A model generated the notes under the pieces. The model made no database searches. It was not told the DNA's origin and worked only from the letters and a program-made list of their open reading frames with translations. The position numbers and the translations under genes were made by a program. Below are positions 18,801-28,513 of a stretch of 64,000 bases of DNA, piece after piece; position 1 is the first letter of the stretch, and every line of letters starts with the position of its first letter. The stretch comes from Aerococcaceae bacterium DSM 111021 (GTDB lineage Bacteria > Bacillota > Bacilli > Lactobacillales > Aerococcaceae): the NCBI GenBank assembly GCA_020112395.1, contig JACCEK010000002.1:186001-250000 (forward strand), read 5' to 3'.

Positions 18801-21800
18801 CGTTCCACTAATTTCTGTGATCTCTGGTGTAAAGCTATTCGTTATCAACAAGTTTCCATCGTTGTTGTCTGTGACAATCGATGTATAGCCTGCCGGAACG
18901 TTTAACTCTTCAACAGAGTAATCAATTGGATTGCCGTCTTGATTTTCTGGTAAACCAGCCCAAGTATGCATCCATCCTCCTGCTGAAGTTAATGTAATCA
19001 CGTCGCCTGAAGCTTCGCCGTCAGCCAATAACTGAACTTGAATACTTTCTGGACGCAAGCCATCTTGATTATCACTATCTAACCATGACTTGAAGACGCT
19101 AATACTTACTTCATCTGGTGTATGGTTGTTGGTAATATCGAAACCATTCACGACAGGTGAGTAACCTGGAATGTAATCCTCAGTGATTGTATAAGCAATA
19201 CGAGCACCGTTATTAAAGACTGGCATGTTCGTAAAGCTATAAGACCAACCGTCGGATTCCATCGCAGTTTGACTTGATACTTCAACATTGTCCGCAAACA
19301 GTCTAATTATTACAGACTCTGGACGCAGACCATCTTGATCCTCGTTGTCATTCCATGTTTTCGTTCCACTAATTTCTGTGATTTCTGGTGTAAAGCTATT
19401 CGTTATCAACAAGTTTCCATCGTTGTTGTCTGTGACGATCGATGTGTAACCTGTCGGAACGTTTAACTCTTCAACGGAGTAGTCAATAGCTGTACCATTA
19501 TTATTCTCTGGTAAACCAGCCCAAGTATGCATCCAATCGCCCGTTGACGTCAGTGTAACCACGTCTCCTGAAGCTTCGCCGTCAGCCAATAACTGAACTT
19601 GAATACTTTCTGGACGCAAGCCGTCTTGGTTATTATTATCTAACCATGACTTAAAGACATTGATACTTACTTCCCCTGGCGTTCTTTGATTGAATACATC
19701 AAAGCCGTCTACAGAGCTAGAATATCCAGGAACAGAATCTTCTGTCACTGAGTAATTAATTGCTTGACCATTCGCAAAGACAGGTAAATTATTAAAATTA
19801 TAGATCCAATCATCTGTTTCCGTAACATTCTGGCTTGATACTTCAACATTGTCCGCAAAAAGTCTAATTATTACAGACTCTGGACGAAGGCCATCTTGAT
19901 CGTCTACATCGTCCCAGTACTTCATACCAGAAATATTGCGTGTTTCCGGGGTATGACTGTTCGTAATGAGTAAATTACCATCATTATTATCTGTGACCAT
20001 CGATGTATAACCTGCCGGAACGTTTAACTCTTCAACAGAGTAACCAATTGGATTGCCGTCTTGATTTTCTGGTAAACCAGCCCAAGTATGCATCCAACCG
20101 CCCGTTGACGTCAATGTAACTACGTCTCCCGAAGCTTCCCCGTCAGCCAATAACTGAACTTGAACACTTTCTGGACGCATACCATCTTGGTCACCTTGAT
20201 CTAACCATGACTTGAAGACGCTAATACTTACTTCGTCTGGTGTGCGGTTATTGGTGATATTGAACCCACTAACCACTGAAGAATAACCAGGAACATGGTC
20301 TTCTGTCACACGATAAGTAATGCGTTGACCTGTTTCAAAGACCGGTAAGTTATTAAAACTATATGCCCAACCATCTGTTCCAGAAACTTCTTGACTCGCT
20401 ACCTCTACATTATTAGCAAATAGGCGTATCATAACCGTTTCTGGTCGCTCGCCATCTTGATCATCTGCATCATTCCAGCTTTTCACACCTTCAATCGCTA
20501 TAGTCTCAGGTGTATATGTGTTAATAATCTGTAGATTCCCGTCGTTGTTATCTACAACAAGTGATACATAATTTGCCGGGACATTTAATTCTCTTACAGT
20601 ATAATCAATCGGAGCTCCTCCATCATTCTCTGGCAAACCAAGCCACGTATATGACCAGTCTCCGGTAGCCACTAATGTAACAGGCTCTCCAGTATCTTCA
20701 CCATTAGCAACCAATTGAACTTGAATGTTTTCTGGACGAAGACCATCTTGGTTGTTACCATCTACCCAGGACTTGAATACACTTACACTCGTCTGATCAG
20801 GTGTACGCGTATTAATCACGTTGAATCCGCTTATATTAGTAGAGTATCCAGGCACATTATCCTCTGTCACTGAATAATTTATTCGCTGACCGGCAGCAAA
20901 GACAGGTAAGTCCTCAAAGCTATAAGCCCAATCGGTCAATTCATTTGCTATCTGACTATCTACTTCTAAGTTATCCGCATACAAGCGAATAATGACACTA
21001 TCAGGTCGCATTCCATCTTGATCATCTGCATCATCCCAACTTTTGACACCATTAATTGTTACTATTTCTGGTGTATAACTATTGGTAATTAGTAAATTAC
21101 CAACATCATTATCTTCGACAGTTGAGATATACCCTGCAGGCACATTCAATTCGACCACCGAGTAATCGATTGGATTTCCAGCATTATTTTCCGGTAAGTT
21201 TGACCAAGTATATGACCAACTATCACTTCCCGTTAAAATAACTGGTGCGCCAGTCGGTTCACCATCAGCTGTTAATTGAACCTGAATACTTTCTGGTCGC
21301 GTACCATCTTGATTGTTTCCATCAATCCATGATTTAAAGACACTAATACTTACTTCATCCGGGGTCCGGTTGTTTGTAATATCGAACCCATTCACCATTG
21401 AAGAATAACCTGGAACATAATTTTCTGCAATGGTATATGTAATAGCAAAGCCATCAGCATAGACAGGTAAATCAGAGAAACTATAGCTCCAATCATTTGC
21501 TGCCGTTACTTCTTGGCTATCCACCGGAACATTATTTGCTAATAAGTTAACAATAATTGTATCTGGTCGCTCGCCATCTTGATTATCACCATCGTTCCAC
21601 GTTTTACTTCCTTCAATCGTTCTTGTTTCTGTATTCTCATATGTATTAGTGATTCTCGTTCCTTCAATAACTGTCGTATAATCCGGAACCGCTACTTCCT
21701 CAAGCGTATAACTATATTCCTCTCCATTAAGGTCATACCTTAACAAATTCTCAAAGTTAAATGTCCATAAGTTGGACACGCCCGAGACAGTCCGCGTTTC

Positions 21801-24800
21801 TATAACATCTCCGTTTTGGAGCAATGAAACTTGTATCTCTATCGGTCTTGTACCTAGTCGATTGTCATAATCGACCCAAGCCTTCTCTCCTTGCAGAGTC
21901 ATTGTCTCATCATTAAAGTAAGTGTTCGTCACCGTTAACCCAGATACTTCACTTGTATAATTCTCAGGTGTAAAGAGATTACCTTGAGCATCAACCTCTT
22001 CGACCGAGAATGTATACGGTCCGTCTAACCAATGATTGGCATCAATGTTCGTCCAACTAACTTCTGTTGTCCCACTTTCTAATGCAAGAATTTCTGCATT
22101 AGGAACGACTTCTCGAGCCCCTGAACTTAGTTGACGATATAGTTGGAACCAAATAGTTGGTCGTGTTTGAGGGCCATTTACCCATACTTTTTGAGCAGTG
22201 ACTTCCGTTTGCTGAATCCATTGTGCGTATAACACATTACCCGCCGGATCCGCATTATTCACTCGAATAGTCTCACCCGGTGCATAAGAATCACCGTCGC
22301 CTGTCATCCATCCTGCAAAAGTATAACCATCGTACACAAAACTAAAATCAGCATTCGTTGACCCTAGTACTGTTTGCACCGAATTATTCGGTAACGAATC
22401 AAAGATAAATGGATTACCTGCCGCCCCATTCGGATCATAAGTTAACGTCGTTTCATTCAACTCGCTCCATTGTGCGTAAAGCGTTAAGAAACCACTTTGT
22501 ATCTCATTTGCCGTTAACTCGATAATTTGGCTCGGTATATAACTTGTACCACTGCCATCCGCTTTTGTATTCCATCCAATAAATTGACGTGAATCATGAG
22601 TCATTGATTCTTTTGATTTAGTAGTTGCCTTCACGCCTACCTTATACGTATTGTTGTCAACTGGAGGATTTGATCCACCATTCGCATCATAAAGAATGGA
22701 TACCTCATTATCGATCCACTCAGGGTATATTTCAATACCATCTTGATTGATTGGCATCGATAAATCGAAGGTTACGTAACGCCCGTTTACAAACCAATAC
22801 CAACCTACAAACTCATTTTCATTGTCAATCATCTCAAGTTGAGTCTGATCAACAGCTTCGCCGGGTTCAACTGTAATCCCTTTAGAATTAACACCATCAC
22901 CAAAGTGATTGATTACTGTGAAATTCTCAGGTTCCCATTTCGCATACATAATTAAGTTATGCGCTGGCATTGAATTCCCTGTGAAAGGATATATCGGGCC
23001 ACCTAAAGATTCATTGTTCCACCAACCTTTAAAAACGTAACGAATGCCATCGACAGTAATTGTAGTCTCGTCAAGAACATAACTTTGAGGATTTACTCCA
23101 GTCAAGTTCTGTTCATATGGAATATCGTTGACATTAATAACCCCAACATCATAGGGATTATTCGTAATAAACTCAATATTATAGTTGTTACGGTCATAAT
23201 AGGTGCGAATGGTATAGTTATTACTATTTGTAAATATATCAGAATCTTGTCCTGGCGATGTTACATACTGCCAAGTAAACCCAACAACTTCTCGTCCACC
23301 ATTGAACGACGTGTTATTCCCTACTCTAAACGTCACCGTTTTAACGATTTGATTAACACCCGTTTCAACAAAATTAACTGTTGCTACTCTATTTCCTGTC
23401 GTTGTTGACTGAAGAGTTAAATTCCTTTGTGGCATAATCGGTGCTTCAATTTGTGTAAAATTATTCGAAATGTCATACCAGTTAACATTTGGTTGTTGAA
23501 CTACAGCATTGTCCCAATGTACTTGTGTGGATGCTCCATGTTTAACTTGAACGTCCACAATTGAAGTATTATTATTGTTACCAGTTCTAAATCTTAACCG
23601 ATACGTATCACGACTATAGAATACATTTAATTGTGTACTACTATCCCCTTTGACCAACACATTTTGATCCGCATGTGAATAGGTATAGTGAGTGTACGTT
23701 CTTTGCTCAAATGTAGCGACGCTCCCCGTGTTACCCGTTTCCGTTAACGCTTCTTTAAAGCTATACCCCGTATCATTCGCATTCTCGTGCCAATATACTA
23801 CTGTATATTCTTGAAGCGTAGGAACCCAAACAGCTTTTAATTGATAGTTATGCATAATAGCTGTTTGTGAATCAAATGGATCTCCATTTGGCAACGCCCA
23901 ATGATCAAACGTATACCCTTCTTTAATCACGTTCACGCTTGAAAAATCAATGGTATCCCCTTCTGGAACAAATATCGGCAACTGCGATGTACCACCATCT
24001 GAATTAAATTCTATCTTATAACGTGCCGTAGCGACAGCATGTAATATTAAGTCATCATGGACAGGTTGTGATAAATCATATTCAGGCCCGCCTGGTGTTG
24101 TCGACCAATGTGAGAATACAAGACCATCTTCAATATCCTCAATCACAGGCACATCACTCGTATCTACTATTGCTCCGTCATCCACTACCTTTGTCATAAT
24201 CACAATATTCTGTTGTAAAAACTGAACATGATGCTTATTCTCAAACTTAGCAAACACATCAACTGTCTCTGGACTCTCCTCTGTCACTGTAATCGGTAAA
24301 CCAAAGGCAATAGATGTTTCTTGACCATTCTCAAGTACATACCAACCTATAAAATTACCTTGACCACTTGGAACTTCTGGCATAACCAACGATTCTTGAT
24401 CTAATATAATTTGTGTCTGAAAGATAGTTGAATTACTGCCATCAAGATAGAAATTATATGTAATCGCTCGATCCTCATTAGGAGGCGTAATATTAAACGG
24501 GCCAACCATCGAAGGTTCTAATTCGGTCTCATCTTCGCTTAGCTCTTCATCGGGAGCTTCTTCTAATGAATCATCGGAAGTGTCCGTTGATTCTGTATTT
24601 GTTTCAGAATCGGAGTCAGGCTCTTCATCTGATTCTCCTCCATCTGATTCATCAGAACTCTCTTCTGACGCGTTCTCTTCAGTTTTAGATACTTCGGAAG
24701 ACGAATCTTTTGGCTTAGGTGTATAATAATTAGTAATAATAATATGAGCAGGATGACTATTATCTATCGTAGATGAATAACCGCTCGGAAGCTTTAATGC

Positions 24801-25307
24801 TTCAACCGAATATCCTACATCATCTCGAATTTCATACCACGTATGTGTCCAATTATTGTCATTCGATAAGGTGACTGAATTGCCCTGATTAATTTGATTG
24901 TCTAAACGATAGACAGTCAGCGAATCTGGCCGTACCCCATCAATATCATCTTGATCTTGCCATACTATTGACACTTTAAAGTCCATATATGTAGGCTCTA
25001 CCGATTCCTCTTCAGTAGATGCTTCCTCAGGCATCTCTGATTCTGCAATAGGCTCACTAGATTGATTATTATCAACGGACTCTTCAACGACTTGAGCTTC
25101 CTCTAACTCTTCGGTTGAAATAATAGGAGTGTCAATCGTTTCTGTCATCGAAACATCATTGTCATTCAAAGACTCTGCTGCAATAATTACTGGCAACGTC
25201 GTCTGCAACAAGATAAATATAGTACTCCATAACGAGACAAACTGTTTCATTCGCCTAAGCCAATGAGTGCTTGATTCATCTCTATTTTCTACTTCTTTCT
25301 TATTCAT
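15831..25307 (-). CDS. Giant LPXTG cell-wall protein with InlB-like and CnaB repeats
   Basis: 3158 residues. In order: a long N-terminal region with a hydrophobic signal (about 24-42); an acidic stretch; one CnaB module (about 105-193); a Ser/Asp/Glu-rich linker (about 195-265); about nine InlB B-repeat-like modules (about 275-1030, e.g. ILYDANGG, LTYDPNGA, EFNSDGG); 22 consecutive CnaB modules (about 1030-3090); a Pro/Glu spacer; LPATGD (about 3121), a hydrophobic segment and the tail KWRRKEDGE. The modules keep the Lys (K-x-W), Glu (V-x-E) and Asn (ITN) expected for intramolecular isopeptide bonds. A sortase-anchored stalk or adhesin is inferred. GAAAGGAG precedes the ATG. Transcribed alone; the ligand is unknown. 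Confidence 0.93.
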   Translation of the reverse strand: MNKKEVENRDESSTHWLRRMKQFVSLWSTIFILLQTTLPVIIAAESLNDNDVSMTETIDTPIISTEELEEAQVVEESVDNNQSSEPIAESEMPEEASTEEESVEPTYMDFKVSIVWQDQDDIDGVRPDSLTVYRLDNQINQGNSVTLSNDNNWTHTWYEIRDDVGYSVEALKLPSGYSSTIDNSHPAHIIITNYYTPKPKDSSSEVSKTEENASEESSDESDGGESDEEPDSDSETNTESTDTSDDSLEEAPDEELSEDETELEPSMVGPFNITPPNEDRAITYNFYLDGSNSTIFQTQIILDQESLVMPEVPSGQGNFIGWYVLENGQETSIAFGLPITVTEESPETVDVFAKFENKHHVQFLQQNIVIMTKVVDDGAIVDTSDVPVIEDIEDGLVFSHWSTTPGGPEYDLSQPVHDDLILHAVATARYKIEFNSDGGTSQLPIFVPEGDTIDFSSVNVIKEGYTFDHWALPNGDPFDSQTAIMHNYQLKAVWVPTLQEYTVVYWHENANDTGYSFKEALTETGNTGSVATFEQRTYTHYTYSHADQNVLVKGDSSTQLNVFYSRDTYRLRFRTGNNNNTSIVDVQVKHGASTQVHWDNAVVQQPNVNWYDISNNFTQIEAPIMPQRNLTLQSTTTGNRVATVNFVETGVNQIVKTVTFRVGNNTSFNGGREVVGFTWQYVTSPGQDSDIFTNSNNYTIRTYYDRNNYNIEFITNNPYDVGVINVNDIPYEQNLTGVNPQSYVLDETTITVDGIRYVFKGWWNNESLGGPIYPFTGNSMPAHNLIMYAKWEPENFTVINHFGDGVNSKGITVEPGEAVDQTQLEMIDNENEFVGWYWFVNGRYVTFDLSMPINQDGIEIYPEWIDNEVSILYDANGGSNPPVDNNTYKVGVKATTKSKESMTHDSRQFIGWNTKADGSGTSYIPSQIIELTANEIQSGFLTLYAQWSELNETTLTYDPNGAAGNPFIFDSLPNNSVQTVLGSTNADFSFVYDGYTFAGWMTGDGDSYAPGETIRVNNADPAGNVLYAQWIQQTEVTAQKVWVNGPQTRPTIWFQLYRQLSSGAREVVPNAEILALESGTTEVSWTNIDANHWLDGPYTFSVEEVDAQGNLFTPENYTSEVSGLTVTNTYFNDETMTLQGEKAWVDYDNRLGTRPIEIQVSLLQNGDVIETRTVSGVSNLWTFNFENLLRYDLNGEEYSYTLEEVAVPDYTTVIEGTRITNTYENTETRTIEGSKTWNDGDNQDGERPDTIIVNLLANNVPVDSQEVTAANDWSYSFSDLPVYADGFAITYTIAENYVPGYSSMVNGFDITNNRTPDEVSISVFKSWIDGNNQDGTRPESIQVQLTADGEPTGAPVILTGSDSWSYTWSNLPENNAGNPIDYSVVELNVPAGYISTVEDNDVGNLLITNSYTPEIVTINGVKSWDDADDQDGMRPDSVIIRLYADNLEVDSQIANELTDWAYSFEDLPVFAAGQRINYSVTEDNVPGYSTNISGFNVINTRTPDQTSVSVFKSWVDGNNQDGLRPENIQVQLVANGEDTGEPVTLVATGDWSYTWLGLPENDGGAPIDYTVRELNVPANYVSLVVDNNDGNLQIINTYTPETIAIEGVKSWNDADDQDGERPETVMIRLFANNVEVASQEVSGTDGWAYSFNNLPVFETGQRITYRVTEDHVPGYSSVVSGFNITNNRTPDEVSISVFKSWLDQGDQDGMRPESVQVQLLADGEASGDVVTLTSTGGWMHTWAGLPENQDGNPIGYSVEELNVPAGYTSMVTDNNDGNLLITNSHTPETRNISGMKYWDDVDDQDGLRPESVIIRLFADNVEVSSQNVTETDDWIYNFNNLPVFANGQAINYSVTEDSVPGYSSSVDGFDVFNQRTPGEVSINVFKSWLDNNNQDGLRPESIQVQLLADGEASGDVVTLTSTGDWMHTWAGLPENNNGTAIDYSVEELNVPTGYTSIVTDNNDGNLLITNSFTPEITEISGTKTWNDNEDQDGLRPESVIIRLFADNVEVSSQTAMESDGWSYSFTNMPVFNNGARIAYTITEDYIPGYSPVVNGFDITNNHTPDEVSISVFKSWLDSDNQDGLRPESIQVQLLADGEASGDVITLTSAGGWMHTWAGLPENQDGNPIDYSVEELNVPAGYTSIVTDNNDGNLLITNSFTPEITEISGTKTWNDNEDQDGLRPESVVIKLFGNNVEVARQVVTEAGGWSYNFNNLPVFANGQPINYTITEDYVPGYSSLIDGFDVFNNRTPDEVSISVFKSWLDSDNQDGLRPESIQVQLLADGEATGEPVTISSADGWTYTWAGLPENNNGTAIDYSVEELNVPAGYTSIVQDDDDGNLMIINSYIPETSTIEGTKTWNDQDNQDDIRPDSIRVNLFANNVEVASQVVTESDGWTYSFTNMPVFINGQRITYTIAEDYVPGYSPVVEGFDITNNHTPDEVSISVFKSWLDQGDQDGRRPESVQIQLLANGEAIGDPVTLTLAGNWAYTWAGLPENQDGSAIDYSAIELDVPEGYTSIVRDNDDGNLMITNSYIPETLVINGTKSWNDADNQDGLRPDQVTINLLANNIEVASQIVTEADDWSYSFTNMPAFAEGERITYSVTEDYVAGYSSEMDGYDVINSRTPDQVSISVFKSWLDQNNQDGLRPESIQVQLLADGEAIGEPVTLTSAEGWAHTWTGLAENNNGTPIEYSILELDVPEGYTSIVHDDSEGNLMITNSHTPETTQVEGSKTWNDQENQDGARPEAITIHLLADGIIVDTIVVTEADDWHYVFDNLPTHKDGERIVYTITENAVDGYSNSIDGFDIINTRTPDETSVTVTKSWLDRGNAEGHRPDSIDVQLLANGEVVGDPVTITEADNWTYVWSNLPQRFDGETIIYSVSELNLPVGYTSTINDSNHGNIILTNNYTIQSTTISGEKIWRDDFDNHFETRPESITVHLIRDGEVVDTQVVTPDSSGRWLYRFENVDRFDNDGNRYEYTVGEVAVPEYTTTYNGTTIINTYNVSHTVTIAGDKIWEDDNDKLNKRPDSITVNLIAYGQIIDTQIVTADASSNWKYYFADLPMYNNNGEGIQYTVAEVSVTGYSTTYVDGNIINTLIPDAPVAPEEEPPGEEIPPAEGSSDLPATGDVEVSWLLGMSVLLTGLIVVFSEGKWRRKEDGE
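16030..22205 (-). repeat. DNA encoding 22 tandem CnaB modules
   Basis: Two module types alternate through most of the array: SISVFKSW-type and xIxGxKxWND-type, each about 85-95 codons, so the repeat unit in DNA is a pair of about 520-540 bp. Central pairs (about 18,300-20,250) are nearly identical in places, e.g. repeated QVQLLADGEASGDV and LPENNNGTAIDYSVEELNVP. Outer pairs are more diverged, indicating recent duplication in the middle of the array. Confidence 0.9.
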
Positions 25308-25374
25308 GATTTCTCTCCTTTCATGGAGGGAAGATAATCCTGTCAGTTAACTAAAAGAATTACCAAGCAGTAAC

Positions 25375-25459
25375 ATCATACAATTGTCACACTGATTTTC
25401 AATTTGTGTGATAATATCACCTGCTTTCTTGTTTGTAAGGGCTTACATTTATGTAAGCC
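25375..25459 (-). promoter_or_regulatory. Promoter and palindromes upstream of the giant adhesin
   Basis: Minus strand: -35 TTGAAA (25402-25397), 16 bp, -10 TATGAT (25380-25375). Just upstream are a 13 bp palindrome GTGATAATATCAC (25408-25420) and a 20 bp one with arms GGCTTACAT/ATGTAAGCC (25440-25459). Arms TCACAC/GTGTGA also flank the -35. These could be operators for a repressor or activator; none is identified. Confidence 0.5.
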
Positions 25460-26013
25460 AAAAACGCCTCTGATACACTAATTTTTTCCATATTCAGGGC
25501 ATGCTAAAAGTATTAAGAATGGATTGAAATTTTAGAGAAATTAATTGGCGAGAGTAGTAACATAAAATAAATACTAGAGAAGTTCTAGTAAGCAATAGTG
25601 AGAGCTAATTGTAATGTGGTGAAAGAAATTAAAAACTGATACATTTATGAGGAATAAATGTTCACATAGTAAATATACATCAAAAAAAATGATTTTGCAA
25701 TAGACACTAGGTCTGTTAGAGCAAGGTTTATACCCTTTTCAAATTAAATTGAGGCAAATTAATCCATGAATATGATTATAATAATTTAATTAAAATTCAC
25801 TAATTTTTCACCCTATATGTTAAAGTATCGTTGTATCTGAAGGTGTTACTTAGCTAATTATATATATATATATATATTTATTTATTTATGTATATGATTG
25901 TTAAATGTTGTAATTAATTTTTTTATTTAATTTAACATCAAATACTAAATTCACTACTAAATAATGCCCTTATCATTATTTCTAATTTCTTATTCCCATT
26001 TTTTAATAGTTTC
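25460..26013. other. Long AT-rich intergenic region
   Basis: About 550 bp with no supportable gene. It includes a TA dinucleotide run followed by TTTA repeats around 25,860-25,890. No DnaA-box cluster or RNA fold was evident by eye. Confidence 0.5.
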
Positions 26014-26056
26014 AAAAAAACCTCAACCACTTCTCATTCAAGTAGCCAAGGCTTTT
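26014..26056 (-). terminator. Terminator of the DUF4230 gene
   Basis: Minus strand: a 12 bp stem including wobble pairs (CCTTGGCTACTT with AAGTGGTTGAGG) followed by seven T. Confidence 0.75.
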
Positions 26057-26089
26057 TCGCATCATCATTATTCAATTCAATTCTAATTA

Positions 26090-26749
26090 TCATTTAAACA
26101 CTACACTATATCCTTGACTCTCCACTTCCGGATTTAATTCGAGCACTGTCGTAATCGCATCGCGAGCCTGTCCCGCCGCGGTCTCCAACAATCCTCTTTC
26201 AATTGCTTGAGATTCCACAATCCCCTCTTGATCAATCGAGAACTCTTTATAATCATCAACCTTAATCGGGTTAAAGATTGAACTATCCTCATCCAATACA
26301 TTGATCGATTCTTCATCAATTTCATGCGAAAGAATAGATGGTTCAGGTAAAGAAACGATAATATCTAAATTCTCTACATCCACTTGAACGTCTTCCAAGT
26401 TAATCCCGGCATGGATTAACCCCGAATAACTCACAATAAAATTCTTCTTAGTAAAAGGCACGTTCCAACCATGGTACGTATTTTGATTCTCAAACGCACC
26501 CGCATTGGTATAATGATATTTTGTCGTCGTTAATTCTTGCGCTTCTTGAATTTGATGTTCAATTAAATCACTATTAATCGTCGGTTCTGCTTCGGTTTGA
26601 AAACCACTAAATAAGAACACCACACCGACTGTCATTAGAACGAATAAAGTCAAAACAATCAGACCAACACCCTTAAACAACTTCGACAAAACTCGCATAA
26701 ACCCAGCCCAAAACCCATCGCTACGTTGTATATCTTTATCTTGATTCAT
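26090..26749 (-). CDS. DUF4230 family membrane-anchored protein
   Basis: 219 residues. One transmembrane helix (about 28-50) is followed by an extracellular domain with ELTTTKYHYTNAG, NFIVSYSGLIHAGINLEDV and SLPEPSILSHEID, the conserved layout of DUF4230. Full length for the family. The function of DUF4230 is not known. Monocistronic with its own terminator. AGGAGG precedes the ATG. Confidence 0.8.
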   Translation of the reverse strand: MNQDKDIQRSDGFWAGFMRVLSKLFKGVGLIVLTLFVLMTVGVVFLFSGFQTEAEPTINSDLIEHQIQEAQELTTTKYHYTNAGAFENQNTYHGWNVPFTKKNFIVSYSGLIHAGINLEDVQVDVENLDIIVSLPEPSILSHEIDEESINVLDEDSSIFNPIKVDDYKEFSIDQEGIVESQAIERGLLETAAGQARDAITTVLELNPEVESQGYSVVFK

Positions 26750-26993
26750 TTTGGTTTCCTCCTAGTATTATTCAACTAGGACATCATATAAAAATATCAT
26801 TCAAATTACAATCAGACCTTAGACGGAGATGTTGATTGTAAAGCCTTTACATGATGATTTCTCTACTATAATTCCCCACTAACTAATGCGAACACAACTT
26901 TTTTGACCGATTGAGTAACTAACCCCTCCAACGTATCCACTTTTTTATAATTTCTCGCATTCAAATCGAACGTTCTAATCTGAACAGATTCAA

Positions 26994-28352
26994 CTAAACC
27001 ATCCCCCGTGGATCCATCCATTCCTTCAATTCATCCTTCGTCGCATAACCCAACGCCAATGCCGCAACTTCCAAGGTCGTGTTATCCTCCAACGCCTTCT
27101 TCGCAATCTCAGCACTTTTGTCATAGCCAATATGGGGCGTTAAAGCCGTCACCAACATCAACGACGAATCCAGCAACTCTTTCATTCGAGCTTCATTAAC
27201 CGCTAGCCCCGACAAGCATTTCCTTCTAAAGGAACGCATCGCATCCGTTAACAAGCCAACACTTTGCATAAAATTATAAATGATGACTGGCTTAAACACA
27301 TTCAACTCAAAGTTCCCCTGACTCGCAGCCATTTGAATGGTTGTGTCATTGCCCATCACTTGCGTGACAACCATCGTTAAAGCTTCTGCTTGAGTCGGAT
27401 TCACTTTACCAGGCATGATCGAGCTCCCAGGCTCATTACTTGGCAATGTCAACTCGCCCAAACCACTTCGCGGTCCACTCGCCAACCAACGAATATCATT
27501 GGCGATCTTCATCACATCCCCAGCTAAAGCGCGAACCGATCCATGCACAAAAGATAAAGGCTGATGACTCGTTAGAGCAAAATACTTATTCGAATCGGAT
27601 ACAAAAGGAAAACCAACTACCTCAGCCAAAACTTGAGACACTTTCTCACCAAAATCCTCAGAAGCATTCAACCCAGTTCCAACAGCCGTTCCACCAATCG
27701 CAAGCTTCAGTAAAGACTCACTACTTTGTCTAACCGCTACTAAACTCTGTTCAATCATACTCTTCCACCCGCTCACTTCTTGAGCCAAAGTAATCGGCGT
27801 CGCATCTTGTAAGTGCGTGCGCCCAATCTTAATAATTTGTCCATTGCTTTCCATAAGCTGACTCAACTCAGCAAGCCATCGCTCTAATTCAGGCAATAAA
27901 TCCTGATGAACTTGACGATAAGCAGCCAAATGCATCGCCGTTGGAAACACATCATTTGAACTTTGCGAACGATTCACATGGTCATTAGGATGAACCAACC
28001 CTTCAGGAGAAGCCAAACGCGCAATCACTTCATTCACATTCATATTCGTTTGCGTTCCACTCCCCGTCTGCCATAAGCTCAACGGGAAATGCGAAGCATA
28101 CTCAGATAGATCCGATAAGAGTAAATCACAGGCCTCACGAATCTGTTGGCCCTGTTCTTGATTCAACTTACTCTCTTCTTGGTTGACTACCGAACAAGCG
28201 CGCTTAATCTGAATCAAAGCCTCTATTAATTCCAATGGCATCTTCTCTGAACCTATCTCAAAATTCTCCAAACTTCTTTGCGTTTGAGCACCCCAAAGTG
28301 CACTAGACGGCACATCGATATCTCCCATTGAGTCTCTTTCTATTCTGGTCAT
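26994..28352 (-). CDS. fumC: Fumarate hydratase, class II
   Basis: 452 residues, full length. WGAQTQRS near the N-terminus, [21 protein letters not shown] and the superfamily signature [13 protein letters not shown] are intact. It converts fumarate and malate reversibly without an iron-sulfur cluster. No other TCA-cycle gene is adjacent; in Lactobacillales it usually serves fumarate/malate interconversion or purine and arginine by-product recycling. Monocistronic. Confidence 0.95.
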   Translation of the reverse strand: MTRIERDSMGDIDVPSSALWGAQTQRSLENFEIGSEKMPLELIEALIQIKRACSVVNQEESKLNQEQGQQIREACDLLLSDLSEYASHFPLSLWQTGSGTQTNMNVNEVIARLASPEGLVHPNDHVNRSQSSNDVFPTAMHLAAYRQVHQDLLPELERWLAELSQLMESNGQIIKIGRTHLQDATPITLAQEVSGWKSMIEQSLVAVRQSSESLLKLAIGGTAVGTGLNASEDFGEKVSQVLAEVVGFPFVSDSNKYFALTSHQPLSFVHGSVRALAGDVMKIANDIRWLASGPRSGLGELTLPSNEPGSSIMPGKVNPTQAEALTMVVTQVMGNDTTIQMAASQGNFELNVFKPVIIYNFMQSVGLLTDAMRSFRRKCLSGLAVNEARMKELLDSSLMLVTALTPHIGYDKSAEIAKKALEDNTTLEVAALALGYATKDELKEWMDPRGMV

Positions 28353-28426
28353 GTGATTCCTCCTGTTGTTCGTGTTGAGTATTTCTTTAGATTCATATTA
28401 TCACATTGATCATGAATATCCTCATC

Positions 28427-28454
28427 AAAAAAGAGACTAGATTACCTAGCCCCT
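28427..28454 (-). terminator. Terminator of the sugar ABC permease remnant
   Basis: Minus strand: GGGGCTAG...CTAGTCTC stem followed by TTTTTT. Confidence 0.75.
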
Positions 28455-28513
28455 TCATTATTTAGCTTCATTTAAATCAAACACTTTTTATCCACTAACA
28501 AGTATCGATTCCC

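Noticed and set aside
16030-22205. Repeat array as a CRISPR or assembly artefact
   Set aside because: The repeats are protein modules of ~90 codons with diverged copies in one unbroken frame; no short spaced repeats are present.
25855-25895. TA-rich run as a replication origin
   Set aside because: It is a simple dinucleotide and TTTA run without DnaA-box clusters or a nearby initiator gene.
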